From: Chloroflexi bacterium TSY | GTDB lineage: Bacteria; Chloroflexota; Anaerolineae; Caldilineales; Caldilineaceae | Direction: 5' to 3' | Assembly (NCBI GenBank): GCA_019217005.1 | Contig: JAHBNG010000020.1 | Location: 1 to 64,000 of the forward strand | Length of the DNA: 64,000 bases | Part shown: positions 25,921 to 33,804 of the stretch, in pieces | Layout of the letters: each line of letters opens with the position of its first letter | How positions within the stretch are numbered: the first letter of the stretch is position 1 | Position numbers and translations under genes: made by a program | The notes under the pieces: generated by a model | The model's input: only the letters and a program-made list of their open reading frames with translations | Told to the model about the DNA's origin: nothing | Database searches by the model: none

Positions 25921-27786
25921 TCAATGTCCGATCTCTTCCCGGAAGGTCAGTTCTGTCCATCCGCTCTCATCCCCGCCATCCGCACGCCCGACCAATTCCC
26001 AAAAGCGCGGCTCATCATGTAGCCAAAGGAGATCAGGATCCTGCCGTGCCCAGTCCACCTGATTTGGGTTCTTCTCGAGCGCTTCTGCTAACAAGTTTAA
26101 CGCCTTCTCGCGATTGCCGGCAATACTCTCAACGCACGCCATGTTATAAGCATCATCTGGATCAACAAGTCGACGCGCTTGCTCAATCGCCTCTTCCCGA
26201 ACCGCCTCATTTCCAGCATGACGACCGACCGCAGCCAGTGCCACCCAATCCCAGAAGCGGTCAGCGTCCAAGTCAACAGACTGGCGGTATGCAGCAAGGG
26301 CTTCTTCCCATTGTTCAAGTCGCCGCAACGCATCACCGCGGTTACTTTGCACGAGTGCGTAGTCAAGGTTGAGGGAGATGGCCTGGTCGTAGTCAGAGAT
26401 GGCGGCACTCAGATCCCCCTTCGCACGATGCACGTTGCCCCGATTGTAGTAAGCTGTGGCGAAGTCAGGGTTGAGGGAGATGGCCTGGTCGTAGTCAGAG
26501 ATGGCGGCACTCAGATCCCCCAGGTCACGGTGGGCATTCCCCCGATTGTTATAGGCTTGTGCGCCTTTGTCAGGAAGGTGAATCGCAAGTTTGATAGCTT
26601 GGTCGTAATCAGCGATAGCAGCACTCAGATCTCCTTGGTCGCAATAGGCATCTCCCCGATCGCTGTAAGCCATGGCAAAGTCGGGGTTAAGGGAGATGGC
26701 TTGGTCATAGTCAGCGATGGCACCGATTATGTCCCCCTGAACGCAGTAGGCAATGCCTCGCTTGTAGTAAGCCGTGGCGTAGCTGGGATTGAGAGAGATA
26801 GCTTGGTCATAGTCAACGATGGCAGTGATCATATCCCCTAGGTCGCGGTAGGCAATGCCTCGCTTGTAGTAAGCCGTGGCGTAGTTGGGATTGAGAGAGA
26901 TAGCTTGGTCGTAGTCAGAGATGGCGGCACTCAGATCCCCCAGGTTGTAGTAAGTGTTACCCCGATTGTAGTAGGCCGTGGCGTAGTTGGGATTGAGAGA
27001 GATAGCTTGGTCGTAGTCAGAGATGGCGGCACTCAGATCCCCCAGGTCGTAGTAAGTGTTACCCCGATTGTAGTAGGCCGTGGCGTAGTTGGGATTGAGG
27101 GAGATAGCTTGATCATAGTCAGAGATGGCGGCACTCAGATCCCCCAGGTCGCTGTAGGCAATGCCACTGACTAAATGGTGATAAGGAGTCCGTGGCAGCG
27201 ATTCTACAAACGCATATTGCTCAGCCTCATCTCGCAACCCCAAGATAGAAACAAATGCTTGCCAATCTTCTCGACCATCCGCCCTTTGGAGCATCTCATC
27301 CAATAACTCAGTTGCCTGCTCTGGCTCTCCGGCTAAAACTAAACAGTAGAGAGCTTCACCCGCTGACGCCTCATTATCTTTTCGCGCCAAATAGGCCCGT
27401 GCGGCTAGACGAGCGCCTGTGCGTAGCAAGTCAGGATCAGATTCAGCGTAGCGGGCGATTAGCCCTTCGTGGGTCAGGTCATGGTAGGCCAGTTGATTTG
27501 GACTTACCTGCTCGATGAAAAGGTATTGCTGGAGCTGGGAATAGAGCTCGGCAGCCCGGGTCAGGAGAGCTTCATCCGTGATGTCGGGTAGCAGGTCGGT
27601 TAGGAGCACGGCGATCACTGACTCATCAAACCAGTGCAGAATCGTGCAGCGGCGGGCTACAGCGGCAGCAATGTCGTCCAAGTCGGTAAAACTCAATTCG
27701 GCTACGACCGCGGCCTTCTCTGCCGAGGTCGTGGCGGCTTGCAGATCGACTATCAGCGCATCGAGGGAGAATTGGGTTTCAGACAT
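25921..27786 (-). CDS. Winged-helix-like plus TPR repeat protein, partner of the CHAT-NTPase
   Basis: A 621-aa protein. Residues about 30-200 look like the winged-helix and helical part of a STAND NTPase (LYSQLQQYLFIEQVSPNQLAYHDLTHEGLIARY). Residues about 204-520 form nine TPR units, several identical or nearly so (YNRGNTYYDLGDLSAAISDY, DQAISLNPNYATAY). At DNA level the units are 102 bp. The C-terminus adds further helical repeats. The start at 27786 has GGAGG 5 nt upstream and overlaps the stop of the CHAT gene by 8 bp. Read together, the two ORFs equal one CHAT-NTPase-WH-TPR STAND protein split into two chains. The TPR array is the likely sensor; ligand unknown. Confidence 0.88.
   Translation of the reverse strand: MSETQFSLDALIVDLQAATTSAEKAAVVAELSFTDLDDIAAAVARRCTILHWFDESVIAVLLTDLLPDITDEALLTRAAELYSQLQQYLFIEQVSPNQLAYHDLTHEGLIARYAESDPDLLRTGARLAARAYLARKDNEASAGEALYCLVLAGEPEQATELLDEMLQRADGREDWQAFVSILGLRDEAEQYAFVESLPRTPYHHLVSGIAYSDLGDLSAAISDYDQAISLNPNYATAYYNRGNTYYDLGDLSAAISDYDQAISLNPNYATAYYNRGNTYYNLGDLSAAISDYDQAISLNPNYATAYYKRGIAYRDLGDMITAIVDYDQAISLNPSYATAYYKRGIAYCVQGDIIGAIADYDQAISLNPDFAMAYSDRGDAYCDQGDLSAAIADYDQAIKLAIHLPDKGAQAYNNRGNAHRDLGDLSAAISDYDQAISLNPDFATAYYNRGNVHRAKGDLSAAISDYDQAISLNLDYALVQSNRGDALRRLEQWEEALAAYRQSVDLDADRFWDWVALAAVGRHAGNEAVREEAIEQARRLVDPDDAYNMACVESIAGNREKALNLLAEALEKNPNQVDWARQDPDLLWLHDEPRFWELVGRADGGDESGWTELTFREEIGH
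26250..27174 (-). repeat. Tandem TPR-coding repeat array, 102-bp units
   Basis: Nine consecutive 34-codon units encode the TPRs. The units around 26880-27170 are nearly identical over their full length. Such arrays can expand or contract by recombination. Confidence 0.8.
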
Positions 27787-29128
27787 AGACACCTCCATGA
27801 GGTGCATACTTGGTCTGCACAATCTCAGCAAAGGCTCCGGGTACGTAATCAGTGATGTGGGCCACCACAGGGATGGATTCTTCAGGAAGTGTGGAGTTGA
27901 TCTTGCGACAGTAGGTCAGATAGGCGTCAGTTTCGGTTACTGACTGGAGTATATAGCTTTGGGCAAAAGCAGCATAGGCACCATTGGTCTGGGGAAGGAT
28001 ACGCCCACCTACCACGGCACGAACGTGGGTCAGGGAGAAGAGTTGTACAAGTAGAGTGTTGAGCAGCCATTGTTGAGTTTGTGGCCCTGCAGCGTTGACC
28101 GAGTCAAAGATAAGAAGCACTCGCTCGTCTGACCAGACACGTAAGTCATTCACAAAGGAGCGTGTTACCTCCTGCAGTCGACGTTGGACTTCCCCTATTT
28201 CTTTATGGTCCCTGCTGGCGCTGGCGAGTGCCTCTTTCAAACTTCGATCTTCATGGATCGGGCGGTTCAGCCAAAGTTGGAGAAGTTCGGTTGTAATGGG
28301 GAAGCGATGATCACCCAGAAGCATACAAAGAGCGTTGATAAGATCCATACCGTTCTGCATCGGGTTGCGCAGGTCTAGCACTGCGCTGCGGGCCCCTAGG
28401 TGCTGTTCAAAGCGAAGCGGGAAAACCTTGGTGAGCAAGTGGGTTTTGCCCATCTTGGCTTGTCCAGCCAGCAGCAAGATGCGCAAGCGACCATCTGGTT
28501 GGACAAGCTCGTCAAAGAGAGCCAGCGCACCTTCACGATTGATCGTGGCCTGCTGTCGAGGTAATCGCCCCCGCAGCACGGGTGTCAGTTCGTCGGGAAT
28601 GTCACCTAGATGTAGGGCATTGCGGCCCAACTCGAAAGCATGTTCGATCGAGCGGCCAGCAAAGAGACCATCATAGAAACCGTTGGCGAATTGCCGGGCC
28701 GTGGCGTCGCCCACTTTCTGTACCATCCCCACGACATAGCCAACGTACTGTTCCAGGGCTGCTGCCTGCACGTCGGTCAGGCAAGCATTGAGTACGACAC
28801 ATTCCAAGGAAGGAAAGAGCCGAACGAGATCGGCCAAGGACTCACCACTAACAGGTACGGCACGACCATCGTCATCTTGAAAGTAGATCCCTTCCTCACC
28901 TGCACCGTGTCCACAAAAATGGACCAGATGAGGGTTGTGAGTTAACAGAGCCTGACGCACTTTGTCGGGACGGGCGGCATGTTGATAGCGAATTATGAAG
29001 TGATCGCGTAGGGTAGAACGTTGGAGCGCTGCTTCAATGCTATCTAATTCTTCGGCGAGACGAAGACGCTTGGTATTAATGGGGTTTGCAGCAAGAATCA
29101 GAATAGTTTTGGGCGAGGGATGGTCCAT
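27779..29128 (-). CDS. CHAT domain (caspase-like) plus P-loop NTPase protein
   Basis: A 449-aa protein. Residues 1-185 form a CHAT protease-like domain with the His/Cys dyad in VHFCGHG (His74) and VVLNAC (Cys116). Residues about 200-440 form a STAND-type NTPase: Walker A AGQAKMGKTH (Lys228), Walker B RVLLIFDSVNA (337-345) and a late PGAFAEIV block. The expected winged-helix and sensor repeats are absent and are encoded by the next ORF, which starts inside this gene's stop (8-bp overlap). The layout resembles death-like signalling proteases in bacterial immunity, where sensing by the repeat domain activates a caspase-like effector. No protease target gene is recognised next to it. Confidence 0.88.
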   Translation of the reverse strand: MDHPSPKTILILAANPINTKRLRLAEELDSIEAALQRSTLRDHFIIRYQHAARPDKVRQALLTHNPHLVHFCGHGAGEEGIYFQDDDGRAVPVSGESLADLVRLFPSLECVVLNACLTDVQAAALEQYVGYVVGMVQKVGDATARQFANGFYDGLFAGRSIEHAFELGRNALHLGDIPDELTPVLRGRLPRQQATINREGALALFDELVQPDGRLRILLLAGQAKMGKTHLLTKVFPLRFEQHLGARSAVLDLRNPMQNGMDLINALCMLLGDHRFPITTELLQLWLNRPIHEDRSLKEALASASRDHKEIGEVQRRLQEVTRSFVNDLRVWSDERVLLIFDSVNAAGPQTQQWLLNTLLVQLFSLTHVRAVVGGRILPQTNGAYAAFAQSYILQSVTETDAYLTYCRKINSTLPEESIPVVAHITDYVPGAFAEIVQTKYAPHGGVYV

Positions 29129-29487
29129 AAACTGTGTTGTCCATCTATCAAAAAGGGCTAAGGCTCAGCAAGATTTGATGAAGCGATCGTAAACGGGTTT
29201 ATGGGGTTTGTCAAGATGGTGGTGTACAGATATGCCATCTGCTCCTGGGGATGTCAATGCAAAATCGATTTAGGCTTTTCCAACAATTAAAATCCCTAAT
29301 TTGATCTGGAAAAGCTCAAGCCATTCCAGAGAAATCGACTTGGCACATTAGTAAAGCCAAGAAAGTCTTTGGACACGGATTGACTGGATTTTCAGGATTT
29401 TTATCCGTGTTCATCCGTGAAAATCCGTGTCCTATCTCTAATTTCTTTCTGTGTTTCACTTTAGAGACTTATTTCTCTGGAATGGCC
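29129..29487. other. Intergenic stretch with repeat family G copy
   Basis: No coding frame was seen on either strand. It contains the promoter side of the CHAT operon on the left and a dispersed repeat (29360-29432) on the right. Confidence 0.5.
29360..29432. repeat. Dispersed repeat family G, copy 3
   Basis: AGAAAGTCTTT, then GACACGGATT ... ATCCGTGTTCATCCGTG ... AATCCGTGTCC. It is the most complete of the three copies. Confidence 0.6.
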
Positions 29488-30924
29488 CTATTGCTCCCGC
29501 CCAGACAAATAGAGATCATATCCAGATCCCTTCCAGCTATCATCCTCAGAAATGGTGTCGTGGGTGCGGTCAAGCCAGGAGACCAATCTGGCCTTCATCC
29601 GTCTCAGCACATGCTTGTAGCCCAGTTGATTCGCCAGATTCCTCAGCTCGCCCGGGTCGCTGGCCACATCGTAGAGTTCATCTTCTGAGGCGGGGTTATA
29701 GATGTACTTCCAAGATTTCGTGCGCACCATGCGTTGGGAGTAGAGAGTGGATTCGTAGCCATGAAACTCGGCGAAGACATCATCGGGCCAGTTTGGCACA
29801 GTTTCGCCTTGCAGGAACGGTCGAATGGAGCGGCCATCCAATGCTGTGGGCACTTGCGCGTCTGCCACATCCAGAAGAGTCGGCATCAGATCGACCAAAC
29901 TGACGAATTCATCGCATTGGGTACCCGGTTGAGTCTGACCATGCCAGCGGATCAGAAGCGGGATGCGATAGATTTCGTCGTACATATACATCCCTTTGTT
30001 GAAGAGCCGGTGGGAACCAACCATGTCACCATGATCGCTCGCATAGATCACGATGGTATTGTCTGTCAATCCCAAAGCATGGAGCTGGGTCAGGATGCGT
30101 GCGATCTGGTCATCGATATAGCGACAGTAGCCCCAATAGTGCGCAATCACCTGTTGCCAATCGGGCCAGGTGAGGTGGCTGGCATTCCAGCGGAGCATCT
30201 CCTTTTGTTGGATCAGGGGCTTGTTCTCGAATGTCTCGTCAAAATTGGGCCAACGTTCAACTTGTTCTGGCTCATACATGGTGTCGTATGGTGCGGGCAC
30301 AGCGTATGGAAAGTGTGGGCCAAAGAAAGAGGTGAAGATCATAAATGGTTTGTTGCCGTCGGCATGTGTCTTCAGGAGGTCGATCGTCTTGTCTGCACAC
30401 CAGGCTTCTTGCAAGTGTTCGGCAGCGATCCTTGCTTGACCACAGAACGGTGCCTCACCACCCCATTCCAAACGCTGCACTTCTTTGGAGCGATCCACAT
30501 CCAAGCCAAGCTCAGTTTTTTCTTGCGCATAGTTGCGATCAGTAAACCATTGATCGAAGTGCCAGAAATCAGCGTCTCCCTCTCTGGGTAGATGCCATTT
30601 GCCCACATAATTGACGGAATACCCGACCGCGCTGAGAAGCTGTGGATATCCAGTTGCATCAAGCATCTGCGTATCAAAGACGCCGTTGAAGTTGCCCATA
30701 TTGGCCAGTTGACCGTTGTTGTGTGGATAGAGCCCACTCAAGAGGGCTGCCCGCGCGGGTGAGCAGAGCGCAGTTGGCGTGAAGGCATGCGTGAAGCGCA
30801 GGCCGGACTCGGCCAATGAGTCGAGGGCTGGAGTACGGCAGATCTGCGCACCGCTGCAGCCCAAGGCGTCAAAACGATGTTGGTCGCTGAACAAAAAGAG
30901 GATATTGGGGCGTTGATTCGTCAA
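29488..30924 (-). CDS. Sulfatase family hydrolase
   Basis: A 478-aa protein of the type I sulfatase family. The N-terminal PNILFLFSDQHRFDALGC carries the first calcium-binding Asp, and TPTALCSPARAALLSG is the sulfatase signature with Cys54, converted to formylglycine by a sulfatase-maturing enzyme in the family. GKWHLP and the later IYASDHGDMVGSH supply the Lys, His and calcium ligands. No signal peptide is obvious. The ATG at 30960 lies inside a repeat element; a TTG at 30924 with GGAGAG 6-7 nt upstream is the more likely start. The substrate may be a sulfated glycan or, as in related choline-sulfatase-like enzymes, a small ester. Confidence 0.88.
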   Translation of the reverse strand: MTNQRPNILFLFSDQHRFDALGCSGAQICRTPALDSLAESGLRFTHAFTPTALCSPARAALLSGLYPHNNGQLANMGNFNGVFDTQMLDATGYPQLLSAVGYSVNYVGKWHLPREGDADFWHFDQWFTDRNYAQEKTELGLDVDRSKEVQRLEWGGEAPFCGQARIAAEHLQEAWCADKTIDLLKTHADGNKPFMIFTSFFGPHFPYAVPAPYDTMYEPEQVERWPNFDETFENKPLIQQKEMLRWNASHLTWPDWQQVIAHYWGYCRYIDDQIARILTQLHALGLTDNTIVIYASDHGDMVGSHRLFNKGMYMYDEIYRIPLLIRWHGQTQPGTQCDEFVSLVDLMPTLLDVADAQVPTALDGRSIRPFLQGETVPNWPDDVFAEFHGYESTLYSQRMVRTKSWKYIYNPASEDELYDVASDPGELRNLANQLGYKHVLRRMKARLVSWLDRTHDTISEDDSWKGSGYDLYLSGREQ

Positions 30925-30945
30925 GAGACTCTCTCCAATTTTTTT

Positions 30946-31024
30946 GAGTGTGTACCACAAAGTGTGTAAATGGACGCATCTCAGTCAGAGAATCGGCTGC
31001 ATTTGCACACTTTGGGACACACTC
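30946..31024. mobile_element. MITE-like repeat family A, copy 3
   Basis: Inverted ends GAGTGTGTACC / GGGACACACTC and the shared centre CTCAGTCAGAGAA. It sits directly upstream of the sulfatase gene and supplies a false upstream ATG in its frame. Confidence 0.7.
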
Positions 31025-31090
31025 TCGTATTTCTAATTCATGTGAATTGCTAGGTGGCCTGATTCAGAACATCTTCCAGTTGTTGACGGC

Positions 31091-31657
31091 TCAGTCACTG
31101 TTTGCTCCCAACGTTTTCATCCGTAGAAGATATAATGCCTCGATTTGCCCTAACTCAGGTTGCCGACTACATAATCGGTATACCCCAGCCTGCTCGGCTA
31201 CGTTGATCATAGACAGGGCTTTCTGAACCTGCTGGGCAGGCGTCAATCGACGCGTCACCGCCATCTGCGCCGGATCAATCTCAGCCACCGCGCCCGTAAT
31301 CATCTTTTTCAGTAGGGGGTTCATGCGTGGGCGCCCTTCAATATAGTAACCTCTTTCATCATCACCCTGTTCATACTTCAGCAGATACCCTTCGGCGGCT
31401 AATGATGCTCGCACGACAGCAATATCGCAGCGAAACGTGGCGTCTGGATCGGAGCCAAAGTAGCCATAGCCCAGCATAGATTCCACTCGTGCAATCAGCT
31501 GCTGGCGGGTAAAGTAATGCTCCTGCCAGAGGACGCGCAACATTAACTCGCGCCGAATGGCTGGAATATGAGGGGGACGCTCCTGGCAAACGCGACGCAG
31601 CCAGGGGAGGATGGGTTCGTTTTCGGCAGGGATAGCGATCAAGTTGTGGTTCGTCAT
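31091..31657 (-). CDS. Hypothetical protein, possible winged-helix regulator
   Basis: A 188-aa soluble protein that I do not recognise. Residues about 20-110 have a helix-rich pattern with a possible winged-helix segment (RELMLRVLWQEHYFTRQQLI, then ASLAAEGYLLKYEQGDDERG), which would fit a DNA-binding fold. The C-terminal half has IDPAQMAVTRRLTPAQQVQ and ends with helices. The frame is open 32 codons upstream, but ATG 31657 is where composition becomes protein-like; its ribosome binding site is weak. It is alone between two repeat-rich gaps. Confidence 0.6.
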   Translation of the reverse strand: MTNHNLIAIPAENEPILPWLRRVCQERPPHIPAIRRELMLRVLWQEHYFTRQQLIARVESMLGYGYFGSDPDATFRCDIAVVRASLAAEGYLLKYEQGDDERGYYIEGRPRMNPLLKKMITGAVAEIDPAQMAVTRRLTPAQQVQKALSMINVAEQAGVYRLCSRQPELGQIEALYLLRMKTLGANSD

Positions 31658-31773
31658 GGAGATATTGTACTTGCCTTTGCAGATAGGACAAAACAGCGAG
31701 AAGCGAAGTAGATTATCCCTCTCCTTTGACACACTCTGCCAAATCAAATACACTCTATTGTGCCGCAGTCATG

Positions 31774-31827
31774 ATGAAAACATAGTTTTGCTTTATCTGG
31801 CAAAGCTGTAGGAAAACGTGCTTTCAT
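31774..31827. repeat. Palindromic repeat family D, copy 2
   Basis: Same arms (ATGAAAACATAGTTTTG) and loop words (CTGGCAAAGCTGTA) as 2887-2941, with about 75-80 percent identity by eye. Confidence 0.6.
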
Positions 31828-31898
31828 ACAGAACTTATAGACAAATCAGATAAACCCCGCCCAAGGTGGAGTTGTCATGTATGGTGCAGCATTCTCTA

Positions 31899-32032
31899 TT
31901 ACACGCAGTAGACATAATCCTGCATTTCTCAGTCAAAACAGACTCGAGCGGGCCAAATGGTCCGAGATTCTCTACTGCGTCTTTTTTCGCCATTTGAACG
32001 CTCTACCTCTGAGAAATCCTACTGCGTGTAAT
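31899..32032. repeat. 134-bp inverted-repeat element
   Basis: ATTACACGCAGTAG at the left and its reverse complement at the right end, with TTTCTCAG/CTGAGAAA and CCAAATGG/CCATTTG nested inside. It is a MITE-like palindrome; no flanking duplication was recognised. Confidence 0.5.
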
Positions 32033-32147
32033 CTCGAATGCGCACGGGCGGCGTTAGGGAACGCCTTCTCCTCATCGTATGACTTCTATTTGATTTGTCT
32101 ATTGGTTTCGGTACCGAATCTATTCAGAATGGAGGGAAAGGAGCGAC

Positions 32148-33095
32148 ATGTCAACGCAACGCACTGTCTATTTTAACGGGGAATTTGTTGCCGAATCCGA
32201 CGCACGGGTTTCGATTTTCGATTCAGCGTTGATGTTTGGCGACATGATTTTTGAGACAACGCGCACCTTTAATGGCCAGCCGTTTCGTCTTCGCGATCAC
32301 ATTGACCGACTCTATGTTGGACTCAGAACGCTGGAGATCGACTGTGGATTGACGGCGGACGAGATGGAGGCTGCCACACTGCAAACCATCGAGCGGAATC
32401 GCCCTTGCTTTCCCGATGGGCTAGACTTTCAGATCGTCCACAATGTCTCGCGAGGCCCTCTTGGACTCTATCATTTGGTCTTTCCCCAGGGCTTGCAGGC
32501 CACCATTGTGATCAACTGTTGGCCGCTGACGTGGCACCTGGCTGCAATGGCCGACGACTATGGGAATGGTGTCCATGCTGTGATTCCTGCGCAGCGCTCT
32601 GTCCCCTCACGTTTGATCGACCCAAAAGTTAAGAACCGGAGCCGTATCTACTATCAAAGCGCCAATTTGCAAGCACAAAAAGTAGACCCGAATGCGTGGG
32701 CGCTTCTGATTGACGAGGATGGCTTTCTCACCGAAGGAACGGGATCGAACTTCTTTTTGGTCAAGGACGAGCAACTGCTGACACCGGAGCCGCGTAACAT
32801 TCTCCGCGGCGTAACCCGACAAGCGACCCTAGAGTTGGCAAACCGATTGGACCTGCCTTGTCGTGAATGCAATTTGGAACCCTACGACGTGATGACGGCA
32901 GATGAGGCGTTCTTTACATCAACTCCTTTTTCCATCATGCCAGCCACGCGTTTTAATGGTCACGCCATTGGTGCAGGGAGGCCAGGACCGGTCACGCAGA
33001 GGTTGATGGATGCCTGGAATCAGATGGTCGAGGTCGATATGGTCGCGCAGGCACAAGCGTATGCTGCAATGGTTCGGAACGGCAACGTTCATTGA
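32148..33095 (+). CDS. Class IV aminotransferase (branched-chain or D-amino-acid type)
   Basis: A 315-aa PLP enzyme of fold type IV. It opens with VYFNGEFV and SIFDSALMFGDMIFETTRTF, typical for the family. The Schiff-base Lys is probably Lys162 in DPKVKNRSRIYY, the phosphate-binding region is EGTGSNFFLV and the C-terminal loop is FFTSTPFSIMP. It transfers an amino group between a branched-chain or related amino acid and 2-oxoglutarate or pyruvate; the subtype is not certain. AGGAG lies 4 nt before the start. It is the first of three plus-strand genes. Confidence 0.88.
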   Translation: MSTQRTVYFNGEFVAESDARVSIFDSALMFGDMIFETTRTFNGQPFRLRDHIDRLYVGLRTLEIDCGLTADEMEAATLQTIERNRPCFPDGLDFQIVHNVSRGPLGLYHLVFPQGLQATIVINCWPLTWHLAAMADDYGNGVHAVIPAQRSVPSRLIDPKVKNRSRIYYQSANLQAQKVDPNAWALLIDEDGFLTEGTGSNFFLVKDEQLLTPEPRNILRGVTRQATLELANRLDLPCRECNLEPYDVMTADEAFFTSTPFSIMPATRFNGHAIGAGRPGPVTQRLMDAWNQMVEVDMVAQAQAYAAMVRNGNVH

Positions 33096-33174
33096 GAAGA
33101 ATCTTACCAACGTATACCGCAGCGGAACCTGATTGCGATGTAGACCGTTATCGAATCAATCGGAGGAACACGTT

Positions 33175-33741
33175 ATGGCATCATCAAAATGTACCGTCGT
33201 TATTGTAAATGGCGCCCCAGGAACAGGAAAAACACACCTCAGTCGACGTCTCGCCAAAGAACTTCGTCTGCCCCTCCTGAGCAAGGACGACATCAAGGAG
33301 GGGCTCTTCGAAGGGCTTGGGTACTCGGATCGAGAGTGGTCAAAAAAGCTGGGGGGAGCCAGCTATGAGTCATTCTTTATCCTGTTCGAACGTCAACTTG
33401 AAGCAGGCGTCTCCTGCATCGTGGAGACAGCCTTTATTCCCCAATTCAACACGCCCCGCTTTTTGACGCTCAAACAGACCTACGACTACCATCCATTTCA
33501 AATTTATTGCCATACAGAACCCACCATTCTGGCCGAACGCTTCAATCGACGGATGCACACCGGTGAACGACATCCCGGTCATGGAGACAGCGACGTCACC
33601 ATCGAAGCCATCAAGGCAGAGTGGCACAACAAGAAGTATGGCGCTTTGGATCTCGGTGGGGATCTGATTGAATTGGATACGACTGACTTTAGGGCGATTG
33701 ACTTCGACGGGTTGATTGGGGTGATCAGAACTGCGCTCTGA
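33175..33741 (+). CDS. AAA-type small P-loop kinase (zeta-toxin/Chloramphenicol-PT-like)
   Basis: A 188-aa protein. Walker A is NGAPGTGKTHLSRRLA near residue 12, then SKDDIKEGLFEGLG (a substrate-side Asp region) and VETAFIPQFNTPRF as the Walker B/lid side. RRMHTGERHPGH is a basic lid-like loop. Such proteins phosphorylate small molecules or sugar nucleotides; the substrate is unknown. Start 33175 has GGAGG about 10 nt upstream; an earlier in-frame ATG lacks one. The NACHT gene 63 bp downstream has its own promoter. Confidence 0.8.
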   Translation: MASSKCTVVIVNGAPGTGKTHLSRRLAKELRLPLLSKDDIKEGLFEGLGYSDREWSKKLGGASYESFFILFERQLEAGVSCIVETAFIPQFNTPRFLTLKQTYDYHPFQIYCHTEPTILAERFNRRMHTGERHPGHGDSDVTIEAIKAEWHNKKYGALDLGGDLIELDTTDFRAIDFDGLIGVIRTAL

Positions 33742-33792
33742 ACCGTCCTCATCCTTGCTCGTCAACAAATATAGCGAATTCTAGAAAAATGG

Positions 33793-33798
33793 TATAAT
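33793..33798 (+). promoter_or_regulatory. Consensus -10 box directly before the NACHT gene
   Basis: TATAAT ends 6 nt before the ATG at 33805, so transcription would start at or next to the A of the ATG. No Shine-Dalgarno sequence is present and no clear -35 was seen. This is the arrangement of a leaderless mRNA. Confidence 0.5.
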
Positions 33799-33804
33799 CA
33801 GTGG

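Larger units (their letters stand above)
31658..32147. other. Repeat-rich intergenic stretch
   Basis: Contains palindrome family D copy 2 (31774-31827) and a larger inverted repeat (31899-32032). No gene was seen. Confidence 0.5.

Noticed and set aside
26179..27174. Antisense frames over the TPR array
   Set aside because: Same effect of near-identical 102-bp units; no ribosome binding site or family content.
29734..30591. 285-codon plus-strand frame inside the sulfatase gene
   Set aside because: It is a shadow of the sulfatase coding strand, with no recognisable protein features; the minus frame carries the CSPAR signature.
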